Assembly: GCA_020721875.1 (NCBI GenBank)
Contig: DYLX01000002.1
Coordinates: 142,073-206,072 of the forward strand
From: Leptospira biflexa
Lineage (GTDB): Bacteria; Spirochaetota; Spirochaetia; Treponematales; Rectinemataceae
DNA: 64,000 nucleotides
Reading direction: 5' to 3'
The translations under genes and the position numbers were made by a program. Positions 27,293-36,581 of the stretch are shown piece after piece. Position 1 is the stretch's first letter. Each line of letters begins with the position of its first letter. The notes beneath the pieces are model-generated. The model did no database searches and had not been told where the DNA came from. It worked only from the letters and a program-made list of their open reading frames with translations.

Positions 27293-28471
27293 TTGCCCAC
27301 CTCGGATGCGGTCTTGATCAATGTCCTCAGGGAATTCATGATAGGGCGGATGAACAGGGAATTTCATTACTACGTAATCTGGTATCTCGCCGATAAAGCG
27401 GGTTTCACGGCTGATGAGTCCTCCATAATCGCGTTATCGAGCCAGATGGTCGACGATGCCAAGTTCCCCTGGAGCATCGAACCGGTGAAACCATCCAGCC
27501 CCGCTGGTGTTCGAGAACACCCGACGACATCGACACCGGGAACAGCTGCAGATGCTTCTCCTTCGAAAGAAATCCCACCTCGTTCAGAGGTCGCATTTCT
27601 TACAGAAACGACACAGAACTATGTGTTCTGGGATCGGAGTATTGCGAGAGAGGTCTACCTCCCTTTTCATTTTGTTCCCGGCGACCCAAGAGTTTGCGCC
27701 TCTGTCCGTTCCGATGGAAAGCTTGAACCGCTCGCGGTGAGCCCCGACAGCGACAACGCGCGAACACTCCTCATCGAAGCGCTCGGCAGCGGAAATTTAT
27801 TTCGAATCGGTATCGCACTCCATGCCTACGCCGACACTTGGGCACACCAAAACTTCACTGGAACTCAGGATAATTTTAATATGCTGGAACCGGACACTAG
27901 GATGGCGTCGGTAACATTGGCGGCATCCATGCTTCCCGCGGTGGGGCACTTACAGGCCGGAATGACGCCAGATCTTCCCCAAACCCGCTGGTATGACTCG
28001 CGCTTGAAGCCCGCGCACGCGTGGATCGACAACTCTTCGCGCTTTCTCGACGCAGCCCGGATGATTTACCGTTTCCTGCGCACGTCACGCCGAACATCCT
28101 TCTCCGACGAGGTTTTTGTCCTCGATCCATTGCGGGAGCTCTGGGCGAGCAGAAACGTGTCGAACCACGACGCACTCGCGATTGCAAGCGATTATGTGAT
28201 ATATTTCGGCGTACCTTCCTACGACCCGAACAGTTGGACGGCAGCCATCGGAGCTAAGGAATACAGTACGGGAAACATGCTCAAAACCATTTCTACAGAG
28301 GGATTTTCCAGCAAATGGCGAACTTCTGCGTTCCACAGACCGGTGGTTCGGGGGGTTATTTCAGCTTCGAATTACCGAGGCTCAGCTTTTGAGGAGTGGA
28401 ATCGAGCGGTGCGCGCACACCGTGACGCGTTCAACCTTCTGATGCACACGAAAGGAATCAAAATTCTATGA
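27293..28471 (+). CDS. DUF6765-like protein
   Basis: MNREFHYYVIWYLADKAGFTADESSIIALSSQMVDDAKF and HAYADTWAHQNFTG resemble DUF6765-type proteins as I recall them; the real start may be 27341 or 27350. Confidence 0.55.
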   Translation: MPTSDAVLINVLREFMIGRMNREFHYYVIWYLADKAGFTADESSIIALSSQMVDDAKFPWSIEPVKPSSPAGVREHPTTSTPGTAADASPSKEIPPRSEVAFLTETTQNYVFWDRSIAREVYLPFHFVPGDPRVCASVRSDGKLEPLAVSPDSDNARTLLIEALGSGNLFRIGIALHAYADTWAHQNFTGTQDNFNMLEPDTRMASVTLAASMLPAVGHLQAGMTPDLPQTRWYDSRLKPAHAWIDNSSRFLDAARMIYRFLRTSRRTSFSDEVFVLDPLRELWASRNVSNHDALAIASDYVIYFGVPSYDPNSWTAAIGAKEYSTGNMLKTISTEGFSSKWRTSAFHRPVVRGVISASNYRGSAFEEWNRAVRAHRDAFNLLMHTKGIKIL

Positions 28472-29595
28472 TGATTCATCCACTAAAAAGAGAATCCACA
28501 AAATCTGACGCAAGTCCAAGCATGCGCGCGCATGCGCGCGCGGATGATGTGCGCGCGACGCACGATGTACGCGCGTACGCACCAATACGCGCCGGCATGT
28601 ACGCGCGTGTAGGACTTCTCGCCGCACTCTTGCCTGCGCTTCTTCTCGCGGCCTCTTGTGCTTCGGTACCGCGCGACACGACTATCGCGGGACTCTTCAA
28701 TCACTTTGAGAGAACCCCTCAGATCCTCGTTCGCGCAAAAGGCGCCTTTTTACGCGACATGGCAGCATCCTTTGACGACTCGACCATCATCGCCCTCGCC
28801 TCGATCGCCTCCAACCAGCAACCGGTGAGCGCCCAGCCCATCGACAGGGACAGACTCGACACAACACTCGCCCGAGCGGATATTGCCGGTATTGGCATTT
28901 CCTTGGAAAACAAGGCGAATCCTGCTATTGAAGCGGTATTTGCAGGGGATTTCCCGGGATTTCTGACCTCGATCTCATTCTTCTTCGATAAGAACTGGAA
29001 TCGAATTCCCGGCGGGTACGCATTGCGATCCGGCAAGCTCTACATGCGCGACCCCTCGGGTGGGACCCTTCACTTCGCAACCTGGGCGCCTCAGATACCC
29101 CCACCGGTCTCCGTTTCAGCCGCCGCGATCGCGGACCGCGCGGGCATGCAGCGCGACGACAATGACCTAGGCATTTATCTCGACGCACAATCGGCGCTGA
29201 TTGCCCAGTTGCCGCTTTTCGATGGAGTCACCCTCCCCTTTGACGGCATCATACTGCGCGCGAAGCGCGATCTCCGGTCACCTTCGCGCGGAAGCCCCGA
29301 CGCCCTCTACAGCGCACGGTTTGAAATCCAGATGAAGGACGAACAAAGCGCAAAAACCTACAAACCCATCATGCGCTTTATGTGGGTGCTGCTCTCGAGC
29401 AAATTGACCGAGTACGGCATACCGCTCTCGCCGGACGCGAACATCGATCAGAGCGGGTCGATCTTTACCACACAGCCTATCGCGATGACCGCGCGGCAGA
29501 TGGTAGACGCGCTCCTCTCACTCTCGAAACTCGACTCGAGCGGGAATTTGCTTTTTGGTGCGCCTCAAGGCGCTTCTAGAACTGTATTGAATTAA
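28468..29595 (+). CDS. Predicted lipoprotein of unknown function
   Basis: LLAALLPALLLAASCASVPRD lipobox. The longest ORF starts at 28468 (ATGA overlap with upstream gene), but a signal-peptide-proximal ATG lies at 28597. Confidence 0.6.
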   Translation: MMIHPLKRESTKSDASPSMRAHARADDVRATHDVRAYAPIRAGMYARVGLLAALLPALLLAASCASVPRDTTIAGLFNHFERTPQILVRAKGAFLRDMAASFDDSTIIALASIASNQQPVSAQPIDRDRLDTTLARADIAGIGISLENKANPAIEAVFAGDFPGFLTSISFFFDKNWNRIPGGYALRSGKLYMRDPSGGTLHFATWAPQIPPPVSVSAAAIADRAGMQRDDNDLGIYLDAQSALIAQLPLFDGVTLPFDGIILRAKRDLRSPSRGSPDALYSARFEIQMKDEQSAKTYKPIMRFMWVLLSSKLTEYGIPLSPDANIDQSGSIFTTQPIAMTARQMVDALLSLSKLDSSGNLLFGAPQGASRTVLN

Positions 29596-29619
29596 AATCT
29601 GAAGAATTATTGCATCAAA

Positions 29620-31053
29620 TCAGGGATTCCAAGGAAGAAGGCCATCGGGGCATGGTCGCGCCTTTGCGTACGCCGAGAGAAGATCCGCGAGCACTGGTGG
29701 AACACTGAACGAAGGGTCAGTGAAAGCTGCATAATTCTCGTCGTCGGAGTGCACCGCTTTAAGGACGTAGTTCATGTCAGGCACGACACGTACGGCTGCA
29801 CGGGGAGCCGCTTCGATGAGTTTCGAGAACGCCGCACGGTCGACCTGCAGGTCGCGCGCTCCATAGACGAGGAGTACGGGAATCTTGAGAGCCTTGAGCG
29901 CCGCCGCGGGATCGAATGCAAGCCATGAGGCTAGCCACGCGGTGCGGTTGGGCGAAAAGAAGTTCGCGAGCTCTTGGGGTACATCGATAAGTTTGCCCGA
30001 CGAAACCAGGGTGTCCGCTGCCTCGAGCGCTTTAGCCCGTAGATCGGCAGGGAGATTTTCTACCGATTGCGCGAGTGTTACCATCGGCCCCACGCCGCTG
30101 GCGTCGAGCACAATAAGCCCATCTACCTCGATCTCCGGACTTATCTGAGCGAGCGCCGAGGAAGCCTGCCAGGCCCCCTCATTCATGCCCGCTACAATGA
30201 GCCTGCCCTCGCGGGGCAATGCCGAGACCGAAGCGATGACCTGCGCGAGATCCTTCACATGCTGGGTAAAACTCGTCATCTGCCCTGGTTTTTCAAGCTT
30301 GTACGCTTCACCAGTGCCGCGCTTGTCGTAGCGTATGCTTCCCACGCCGCGCTGGCGAAGCATCTGGGCTAACTGTTTGAGTGTATCGGTCTTTCCCGGC
30401 ACATCGACATTGTTGCCGTTGCGATCGGTTCTCCCCGCTCCCGCAACGAGAACAACGAGCGGAAATTGCTGGGGCGATTTTGGATCGAGGGTGGGTGCTG
30501 ACCGCAGTGGCACGGTAAGTGTCGCGGGTAGTGAGCCACCGTCCACAGGAAAAGCGAGGGTCATTTCGCCGGGAAGCGTCGGAATATCCTGCCGCTGCAC
30601 ATAGAAGGATCCTGCCCATGAGCGGCCCTTGACCAAGCCGACTATGCCGCCTTTCTGACTCTTCCCCTGCGGAACAAAGGCGCTGGAATAGTTACCCGCG
30701 AGCGTGAGTTCCTCACCCTCGCCCATCGTGTCGAGCACGAGCGATATCTGCGTGTCGCTGAAGCTGTAGCGATCAATAGGGTACGAGAACATTCCCTGTT
30801 CGGGAATATCCACAGTAATGCCTCTCTCGTCGTGGAGAATGTGAATCGCGAAAGCAAAGCTGAAGCTCCCCGCCTCGCTCCCCTGCCCTGTCGCCTCAGG
30901 CTGCGGGAGATTCTGGCCGGTGGATGGTGCCAGCGAGGCCTGGCGTAAGACGAGGGTGCCCAGCCAGTCTCCGGGCGCGATGGTCTCCTGCGCCCAGAGT
31001 CCGATCCTCCCCACGAGCACCAGGAGCGCAGCGAGGATTGCCCTTCGATTCAT
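29620..31053 (-). CDS. Exported alpha/beta hydrolase
   Basis: Signal peptide MNRRAILAALLVLVGRIGLWAQ; PLVVLVAGAGRTDRNGNN, SIRYDKRGTG, LIVAGMNEGAW, VLLVYGARDLQVD. Confidence 0.8.
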   Translation of the reverse strand: MNRRAILAALLVLVGRIGLWAQETIAPGDWLGTLVLRQASLAPSTGQNLPQPEATGQGSEAGSFSFAFAIHILHDERGITVDIPEQGMFSYPIDRYSFSDTQISLVLDTMGEGEELTLAGNYSSAFVPQGKSQKGGIVGLVKGRSWAGSFYVQRQDIPTLPGEMTLAFPVDGGSLPATLTVPLRSAPTLDPKSPQQFPLVVLVAGAGRTDRNGNNVDVPGKTDTLKQLAQMLRQRGVGSIRYDKRGTGEAYKLEKPGQMTSFTQHVKDLAQVIASVSALPREGRLIVAGMNEGAWQASSALAQISPEIEVDGLIVLDASGVGPMVTLAQSVENLPADLRAKALEAADTLVSSGKLIDVPQELANFFSPNRTAWLASWLAFDPAAALKALKIPVLLVYGARDLQVDRAAFSKLIEAAPRAAVRVVPDMNYVLKAVHSDDENYAAFTDPSFSVPPVLADLLSAYAKARPCPDGLLPWNP

Positions 31054-31703
31054 TTTTTGAGAAAACGTCCTATCTCTGAGATGAAGGTGTTGTAGACTGT
31101 CTCCGCGTCGGGACTTCCATCGATGGTGAGGAGTAAGCCTCTTTTTTGGTAGTAGCCGATAAGCGGTTCTGTCTCATCGTGGTATGCCTTGAGGCGAGCT
31201 TTTACCGTCTCCTCCTGATCATCGCTGCGGATGTAGAGATTGCCTCCGCAGAGGTCGCAGATACCTTCAACCTTCGGTGGCTTTGTTACCCTATGGTAGA
31301 TGGCACCGCACGACGTACAGACTCGGCGACCGGTCAATCTAAAGAGAATGAGATCGTCCTTTACCTCAAAGTCTACGGCAGCGTCGAGCTCAGAGAACTC
31401 CGCAAGGGCATCCGCCTGCGCAATCGTACGGGGAAAACCATCGAGGATGTAGCTCTGACGGACATCGGGCCACGAGAGCCGCTCTTTTACGATCGCGATA
31501 GTGAGCTCATCGGGAACAAGTGCGCCCGCCGCAAGAATCGCCTGCACTTTGAGCCCGAGCGCGGTTTTCTCTTTTATCGCTGCGCGAAACATATCGCCTG
31601 TACTGATCTGCGGAATACCGAGACGCTCGGTGATCATCTTGGAAATCGTACCCTTTCCGGCTCCTGGGGGACCTAGGAAAATCAATTTCATAGTCTGCAT
31701 GTT
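31050..31703 (-). CDS. adk: Adenylate kinase
   Basis: MKLIFLGPPGAGKGTISKMI, QISTGDMFRAAI, ILDGFPRTIAQA, Cys4 lid CTSCGAIYH...CDLCGG; ORF opens at 31721. Confidence 0.96.
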   Translation of the reverse strand, partial: NMQTMKLIFLGPPGAGKGTISKMITERLGIPQISTGDMFRAAIKEKTALGLKVQAILAAGALVPDELTIAIVKERLSWPDVRQSYILDGFPRTIAQADALAEFSELDAAVDFEVKDDLILFRLTGRRVCTSCGAIYHRVTKPPKVEGICDLCGGNLYIRSDDQEETVKARLKAYHDETEPLIGYYQKRGLLLTIDGSPDAETVYNTFISEIGRFLKK

Positions 31704-31739
31704 CATGGCCTTGTTATACACTATTTTTAAACGATTGTG

Positions 31740-32675
31740 CTATTCCTGATCGGAGGTCCAACTCTTGTGTATGTGGTAGCGGAAAATGATCTCCATCTTG
31801 TTGCGTATGGCATTGGTAGGGAGCACGATGGTGAATGCTCTCCGCGATCGAAAATCTGTGCTTGAGGGAGTAGCGATGATGTTCGGATCGAGCACAATGG
31901 GCACCGACTCGCCTTCAAAAGCCTTCGCAAGCGTGTGAGCATCGCCGAAGTCTCCCCGCTGCACCACATGCACGCGGTGAATATAGTGCACGCCGGAATC
32001 GCGCGCCTCCTTTGTCCATCGGCGCATGTCCTCTGCAAGGTAACGCGCTGCGATGGGGAGTACATCCGAGCCGATGAGGTGGGTGAGTTCGAGGGTGAGA
32101 CCTCGGTGCATCGCGATAAATCGCCGCATGATCTCGATGGTGTCCGCCTGCGTTCCGAGATCGAGGACCTTGATGAAAGGATCGAATATGCCCTCAACCT
32201 GCATTTTCGCAATCGAGAGTCGAAAGCCGTAGTCGGTCTTGAACGGTTTGTTCGGGTCGATCGAACCTTCCGGGACCACGATCACGAAATCCGACCGGCA
32301 CAGGCTCGAAGCCAGATAACGTACCGCTACAGAGAGGTGGGTGAGCTGGAAGGGATCAAAGGAGCCGATATACATACACGCCCGAACTATGCCGTCGTGT
32401 GAGCGAATGATTTTGGGATACTCTCTTAAGTCAAAGGGCACAAGCGAACCTTCTGTGATTCTCCGATTGATGCCATCGAGCCCCTGGATGAGGAGCTCTT
32501 CGTAGTATGAGTAGTCCCGTATCTCGGTGCGAGATACATATTCAGCCAAAGCGTTCTGATCGAAGACTCGTTTAAGTTTGCGTGCCACAGCCTCAACGCT
32601 CGACTGCGAAAAGCGCGAAGGCCACGATGGTCGCGCGCAAGAGATGCCCTCACCATGTTCGTCGCAGAAAGCCAT
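31740..32675 (-). CDS. Nucleotidyltransferase (NadD-like/cytidylyltransferase superfamily) with about 100-aa N-terminal extension
   Basis: MYIGSFDPFQLTHLSVAVRYLASS resembles GSFDPxHxGHL; C-terminal PSSTDFRSRRA resembles the SSTxIR motif. Confidence 0.65.
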   Translation of the reverse strand: MAFCDEHGEGISCARPSWPSRFSQSSVEAVARKLKRVFDQNALAEYVSRTEIRDYSYYEELLIQGLDGINRRITEGSLVPFDLREYPKIIRSHDGIVRACMYIGSFDPFQLTHLSVAVRYLASSLCRSDFVIVVPEGSIDPNKPFKTDYGFRLSIAKMQVEGIFDPFIKVLDLGTQADTIEIMRRFIAMHRGLTLELTHLIGSDVLPIAARYLAEDMRRWTKEARDSGVHYIHRVHVVQRGDFGDAHTLAKAFEGESVPIVLDPNIIATPSSTDFRSRRAFTIVLPTNAIRNKMEIIFRYHIHKSWTSDQE

Positions 32676-32767
32676 ACAGAGAGTATTTCTTAAATTTGAG
32701 GTGAACGCAACGATCGATTTATTAGATATATTTTTATTGTTTTAACTTTCTATATCAAGTTTTATAC

Positions 32768-32823
32768 ATATTGCATTTTCACAATATTATTTTATAGATA
32801 ATTTTTTCTTGACAATTCGTCAA
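32768..32823 (+). promoter_or_regulatory. AT-rich promoter region of the hydrogenase operon with two small inverted repeats
   Basis: ATATTG-cattttca-CAATAT (32768-32787) and TTGAC-aattc-GTCAA (32809-32823), the latter overlapping a TTGACA -35-like box. Confidence 0.4.
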
Positions 32824-32862
32824 ATTGATATGAAAATATTTTTTCAATGAGAAGGAGGCATC

Positions 32863-33378
32863 ATGCCTAAGGTGATCACACAGAGTCCACACCAAGACCT
32901 CGATACGATTCTCAATTCGTGGAAAGGTAAACATGGTAGCCTGCTCGGTGCCCTTGAGCACGCGCAGCAGAATGATCCGAAAAAGTATCTCTCGGAGGAA
33001 ACGCTCAGAGAGATCTCCCAACGCCTCGATGTACCTCTCTCGCAGGTGTACTCGGTGGCCACCTTCTACTCGTTCTTCAGCCTTAAGCCACAGGGCGAAC
33101 ATGTGATCGTTGTGTGTAGAGGAACCGCCTGCCACACGCGAGGCTCGCTCGTACTTCTCAATGAGGCGCTCACACGCTTAGGAATCAAAGAATTCAAGGA
33201 AGAAGAAGAGAATTCAGTAACGAGTGCGGACAGTTTCGCCACAATACGTACCGTGGCCTGCTTCGGACAGTGTGCCCTCGCGCCCGTCATCATGATCGAC
33301 GGCAAGGTTATTTCGCGCATGACCGTCTCAAAACTCGTCTCGCTCCTCGAGAAGCTTAAAAAAGGAGGCGAAGCATGA
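32863..33378 (+). CDS. NuoE/HydC-like 2Fe-2S thioredoxin-fold subunit
   Basis: VPLSQVYSVATFYSFFSLKPQGEHVIVVCRGTACHTRGS...ACFGQCALAPVIMIDGK. Confidence 0.93.
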   Translation: MPKVITQSPHQDLDTILNSWKGKHGSLLGALEHAQQNDPKKYLSEETLREISQRLDVPLSQVYSVATFYSFFSLKPQGEHVIVVCRGTACHTRGSLVLLNEALTRLGIKEFKEEEENSVTSADSFATIRTVACFGQCALAPVIMIDGKVISRMTVSKLVSLLEKLKKGGEA

Positions 33379-36300
33379 CGCCCAGTGTCGACTTGGGATT
33401 CCTCGCAAAAGAGGGCCTCACGCATTTTTATGGAGACACTCCCTGGATTTCGGTGGGTATGGGAACCTGCGGCATTGGCTCGGGCGCGGACGCAGTGTGG
33501 GAAACGCTCAGCGAGAAGAATACTTCGTCGCAGGCTCACCTGAGAAGAGTAGGCTGTTTCGGATTTTGCGCGGCTGAACCGGTGGTTATGGCGTGGCGGC
33601 CGAAGAAACCTATTCTCTTTTTTACGGATGTAGAACCGCGCAAAGCCTTCCACATTCTCGAGGGACTATCAAGCGATAAGGCCTTCGACAAGGTGGCGAA
33701 ACTCGCAGAAGCCAGGATCGAGGAGTGGGATTTCCGCACCTCGAAGCTCGAGTTCGGACATGGCTATGCTCACCTGCCGACCTGGAAGGAACTCAACTTC
33801 TTCAAAGATCAAGAAAAGATCGTGCTCCGCGACGCAGGGATGATCGACCCCGAGTGCATCGAGGAGTACATCGCCGTGGGGGGCTACCGAAGCCTCGTCA
33901 CCGCGCTTACCTCTATGCCGCCTGAGTCGATTATCGAAGAGGTGAAGAAGGCAGGACTGAGGGGACGAGGTGGTGCAGGCTTCCCCACCTGGAAAAAATG
34001 GTCGATCATGCGCCAGTCGCTTCAGGATAACCCTGGTGAAGGCTATATAATCTGCAATGCCGACGAGGGCGACCCAGGCGCCTACATGAACCGCAATGAG
34101 ATCGAGTCCGATCCTCACATGCTGCTCGAGGGAATGATTCTCGGGGCATACTCGATGGGCGCGAACCATGGTGTCGTCTATGTGCGCGCAGAGTACCCAC
34201 TCGCAGTGTACCGGCTCAAAACGGCGATTGATGCCGCGCGGAAGATCGGGCTCCTCGGTAGAAATATTCTCGGAACGAAATTTTCCTTCGACATTGATGT
34301 CGTGACGGGGGCGGGTGCCTTTGTATGCGGCGAAGAGACGGCGCTCATTGCCTCAATCGAAGGCTATGCAGGGCGACCCCGACCCCGCCCACCCTTCCCC
34401 GCGCAGAGCGGACTCTACGGTCGCCCGACCTCCATCAACAATGTGGAAACCTGGTGTAACATCCCTGTCATCGTCGCGCGCGGCGGCGAATGGTTCTCGG
34501 GCTTTGGCACACCGACAAGCACGGGCACCAAGGTTTTTTCCTTTGTCGGGAAGGTTCGCAACACGGGCCTCGTCGAACTGCCGCTCGGCAGCACACTCGA
34601 GAGCGTCATCTACGGCATCTGCGGAGGCATGGGACCCAAGAAGAAGATCAAAGCCGTGCAGTGCGGCGGCCCTTCCGGCGGATGTGTGCCCGCGAGCCTC
34701 TTCAAGACACCGATCGACTACGAGCACCTCGCCGAACTCGGCGCGATCATGGGCTCAGGCGGCATGGTCGTGATGGATCAAGACAACTGCATGGTCGATG
34801 TGGCACGCTACTTCACCGGCTTTGTAGTGGGCGAGTCGTGCGGAAAGTGCACCCCCTGCCGCGAGGGCACCTCGCAGATGCTCCACATCCTCCAAAAGGT
34901 CTCGGACGGCGAGGCGAAGGAGGAAGATCTCGACACGCTCCAGGAACTCGCACTCACCGTGAAAGACTCCTCGCTCTGCGGACTCGGGCAGACCTCAGCC
35001 AACCCTGTGCTCACCACGCTGCGCTACTTCCGCGACGAGTACATTCAGCACATCAAAGGTAAGCGCTGCCCGGCAGGCATCTGCGAGAACCTCTACATCG
35101 CGCTCTGCGAGTCTTCCTGCCCGATGCACATGAACATCCCCGGGTACCTCCAGCTTCTTAAAGAGAACCGGATCGAAGATGCCTTCGAGCTCACATTACG
35201 CGAAAATCCGTTGCCCGGCACCATTGGCCGCATCTGCCACTTCCACTGCCGTATGCGCTGCCGGCGCGACATGCTCGATGAGCCGGTCTCCCAAGGCGAA
35301 ATCCACCGATACCTCGCCGACACTATGTACAAGATGGGCCGGGAGAAGCAGATCTATGCAAAGATCATAAAGGAAAAGCTGCCGCCGAGCGGCAAGCGCA
35401 TTGCCATAATCGGCGCAGGCCCGGCAGGACTCACCGCGGCGGCGTACCTCGTAAGGCTTGGACACGAAGTCAAGGTGTATGAGGCGAATGAAGAGCCTGG
35501 CGGCGTGCTCCGCTGGGGTATTCCATCGTACCGTCTGCCCAAGGATGTACTGAAAAAGGAAGTTGGATTCATCGAGAAACTTGGCGTGCGCTTTGTGTAC
35601 AACACGCGCATCGCGGAGCCGGAGCAGTGGAAGAGACTCGCAGACTCGAGCGACACAGTGATCGTCGCGGTGGGAGCTGCTTCGGAGCTCAGCCTTGGCG
35701 TGGCAGGCGAAGACGCGAAGGGCGTTTATCGGGCTTGCGACTTCCTAGGCGCCCTCGCCCGAAAGGAGAAGATCCACACGGGAGGAGAGGTTGTGGTGAT
35801 CGGAGGCGGTAATGCGGCGATCGACGCGGCACGCTCCGCACTCAGACTCGGCGCGATGGTAACCGTAGTATATCGCAGATCGAAGATCGACATGCCCGCC
35901 AACGAAGAGGAACTCAAGGGAGCGCTCGACGAGGGCATCGACCTCATATGCATGGCCTCCCCTGTCGAAATCCTTACTGAGAAAAAAGAGGAAGTCTCTG
36001 TAGCGAAGGCGGTGCGCATCCAGCGCATGAAGGCAGGACCAATCGATGCATCCGGTAGGCCCACACCCATTCCCACAACGAAATATGAGGATATCCCCTG
36101 CTCCACGGTAATCGTGGCCATCGGAGAGAAAGTCGATATTCCGGGCATCGAGGCGATTGGCGTCGAGCGGCAGAAAAATGGTCGGCTCAAAGTCGATCCC
36201 TTCTCCCTCGTGACCAGCAACGCAAAAATCTATGCAATTGGCGACGCGGTGCTTGGCCCTGCAACCGCCGCGGAGGCTATGGGACAGGCAAAGACTGTTG

Positions 36301-36569
36301 CCGAGAACATCGATCAGATGTTGAGCGGTAAAAAGCGCTTTGACAGCCTCTTCCGCCGCTTCGACTACAAAATGGAAATCCCCAGCAAGATCAGTAAAGA
36401 GAAAATGACGCGCGCCACCATGCTTCCCGTAAACGCCCGCAAGAGCAACTTCATGGAGATCAACCTCGGTTACACCGGTGAGCAGGCACGCATCGAAGCG
36501 GAACGTTGTCTGCGCTGCGACGTGCGCGAACATAGGCGCGAACCGCGCGGTACCTTTGTCAGCGAATAA
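33375..36569 (+). CDS. NuoF/HydB-like FMN/NADH subunit fused to GltD-like FAD-dependent NAD(P)H oxidoreductase
   Basis: N-terminal 2Fe-2S domain (GTCGIGSGA...GCFGFCAAEP); NuoF motifs GLRGRGGAGFPTWKKW, ICNADEGDPGAYMNR, GESCGKCTPCREGT; then GltD-like SCPMHMNIPGYL...IAIIGAGPAGLTAAAYL...EPGGVLRWGIPSYRLP. Confidence 0.93.
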   Translation: MTPSVDLGFLAKEGLTHFYGDTPWISVGMGTCGIGSGADAVWETLSEKNTSSQAHLRRVGCFGFCAAEPVVMAWRPKKPILFFTDVEPRKAFHILEGLSSDKAFDKVAKLAEARIEEWDFRTSKLEFGHGYAHLPTWKELNFFKDQEKIVLRDAGMIDPECIEEYIAVGGYRSLVTALTSMPPESIIEEVKKAGLRGRGGAGFPTWKKWSIMRQSLQDNPGEGYIICNADEGDPGAYMNRNEIESDPHMLLEGMILGAYSMGANHGVVYVRAEYPLAVYRLKTAIDAARKIGLLGRNILGTKFSFDIDVVTGAGAFVCGEETALIASIEGYAGRPRPRPPFPAQSGLYGRPTSINNVETWCNIPVIVARGGEWFSGFGTPTSTGTKVFSFVGKVRNTGLVELPLGSTLESVIYGICGGMGPKKKIKAVQCGGPSGGCVPASLFKTPIDYEHLAELGAIMGSGGMVVMDQDNCMVDVARYFTGFVVGESCGKCTPCREGTSQMLHILQKVSDGEAKEEDLDTLQELALTVKDSSLCGLGQTSANPVLTTLRYFRDEYIQHIKGKRCPAGICENLYIALCESSCPMHMNIPGYLQLLKENRIEDAFELTLRENPLPGTIGRICHFHCRMRCRRDMLDEPVSQGEIHRYLADTMYKMGREKQIYAKIIKEKLPPSGKRIAIIGAGPAGLTAAAYLVRLGHEVKVYEANEEPGGVLRWGIPSYRLPKDVLKKEVGFIEKLGVRFVYNTRIAEPEQWKRLADSSDTVIVAVGAASELSLGVAGEDAKGVYRACDFLGALARKEKIHTGGEVVVIGGGNAAIDAARSALRLGAMVTVVYRRSKIDMPANEEELKGALDEGIDLICMASPVEILTEKKEEVSVAKAVRIQRMKAGPIDASGRPTPIPTTKYEDIPCSTVIVAIGEKVDIPGIEAIGVERQKNGRLKVDPFSLVTSNAKIYAIGDAVLGPATAAEAMGQAKTVAENIDQMLSGKKRFDSLFRRFDYKMEIPSKISKEKMTRATMLPVNARKSNFMEINLGYTGEQARIEAERCLRCDVREHRREPRGTFVSE

Positions 36570-36581
36570 AGGAGCAGGTCC

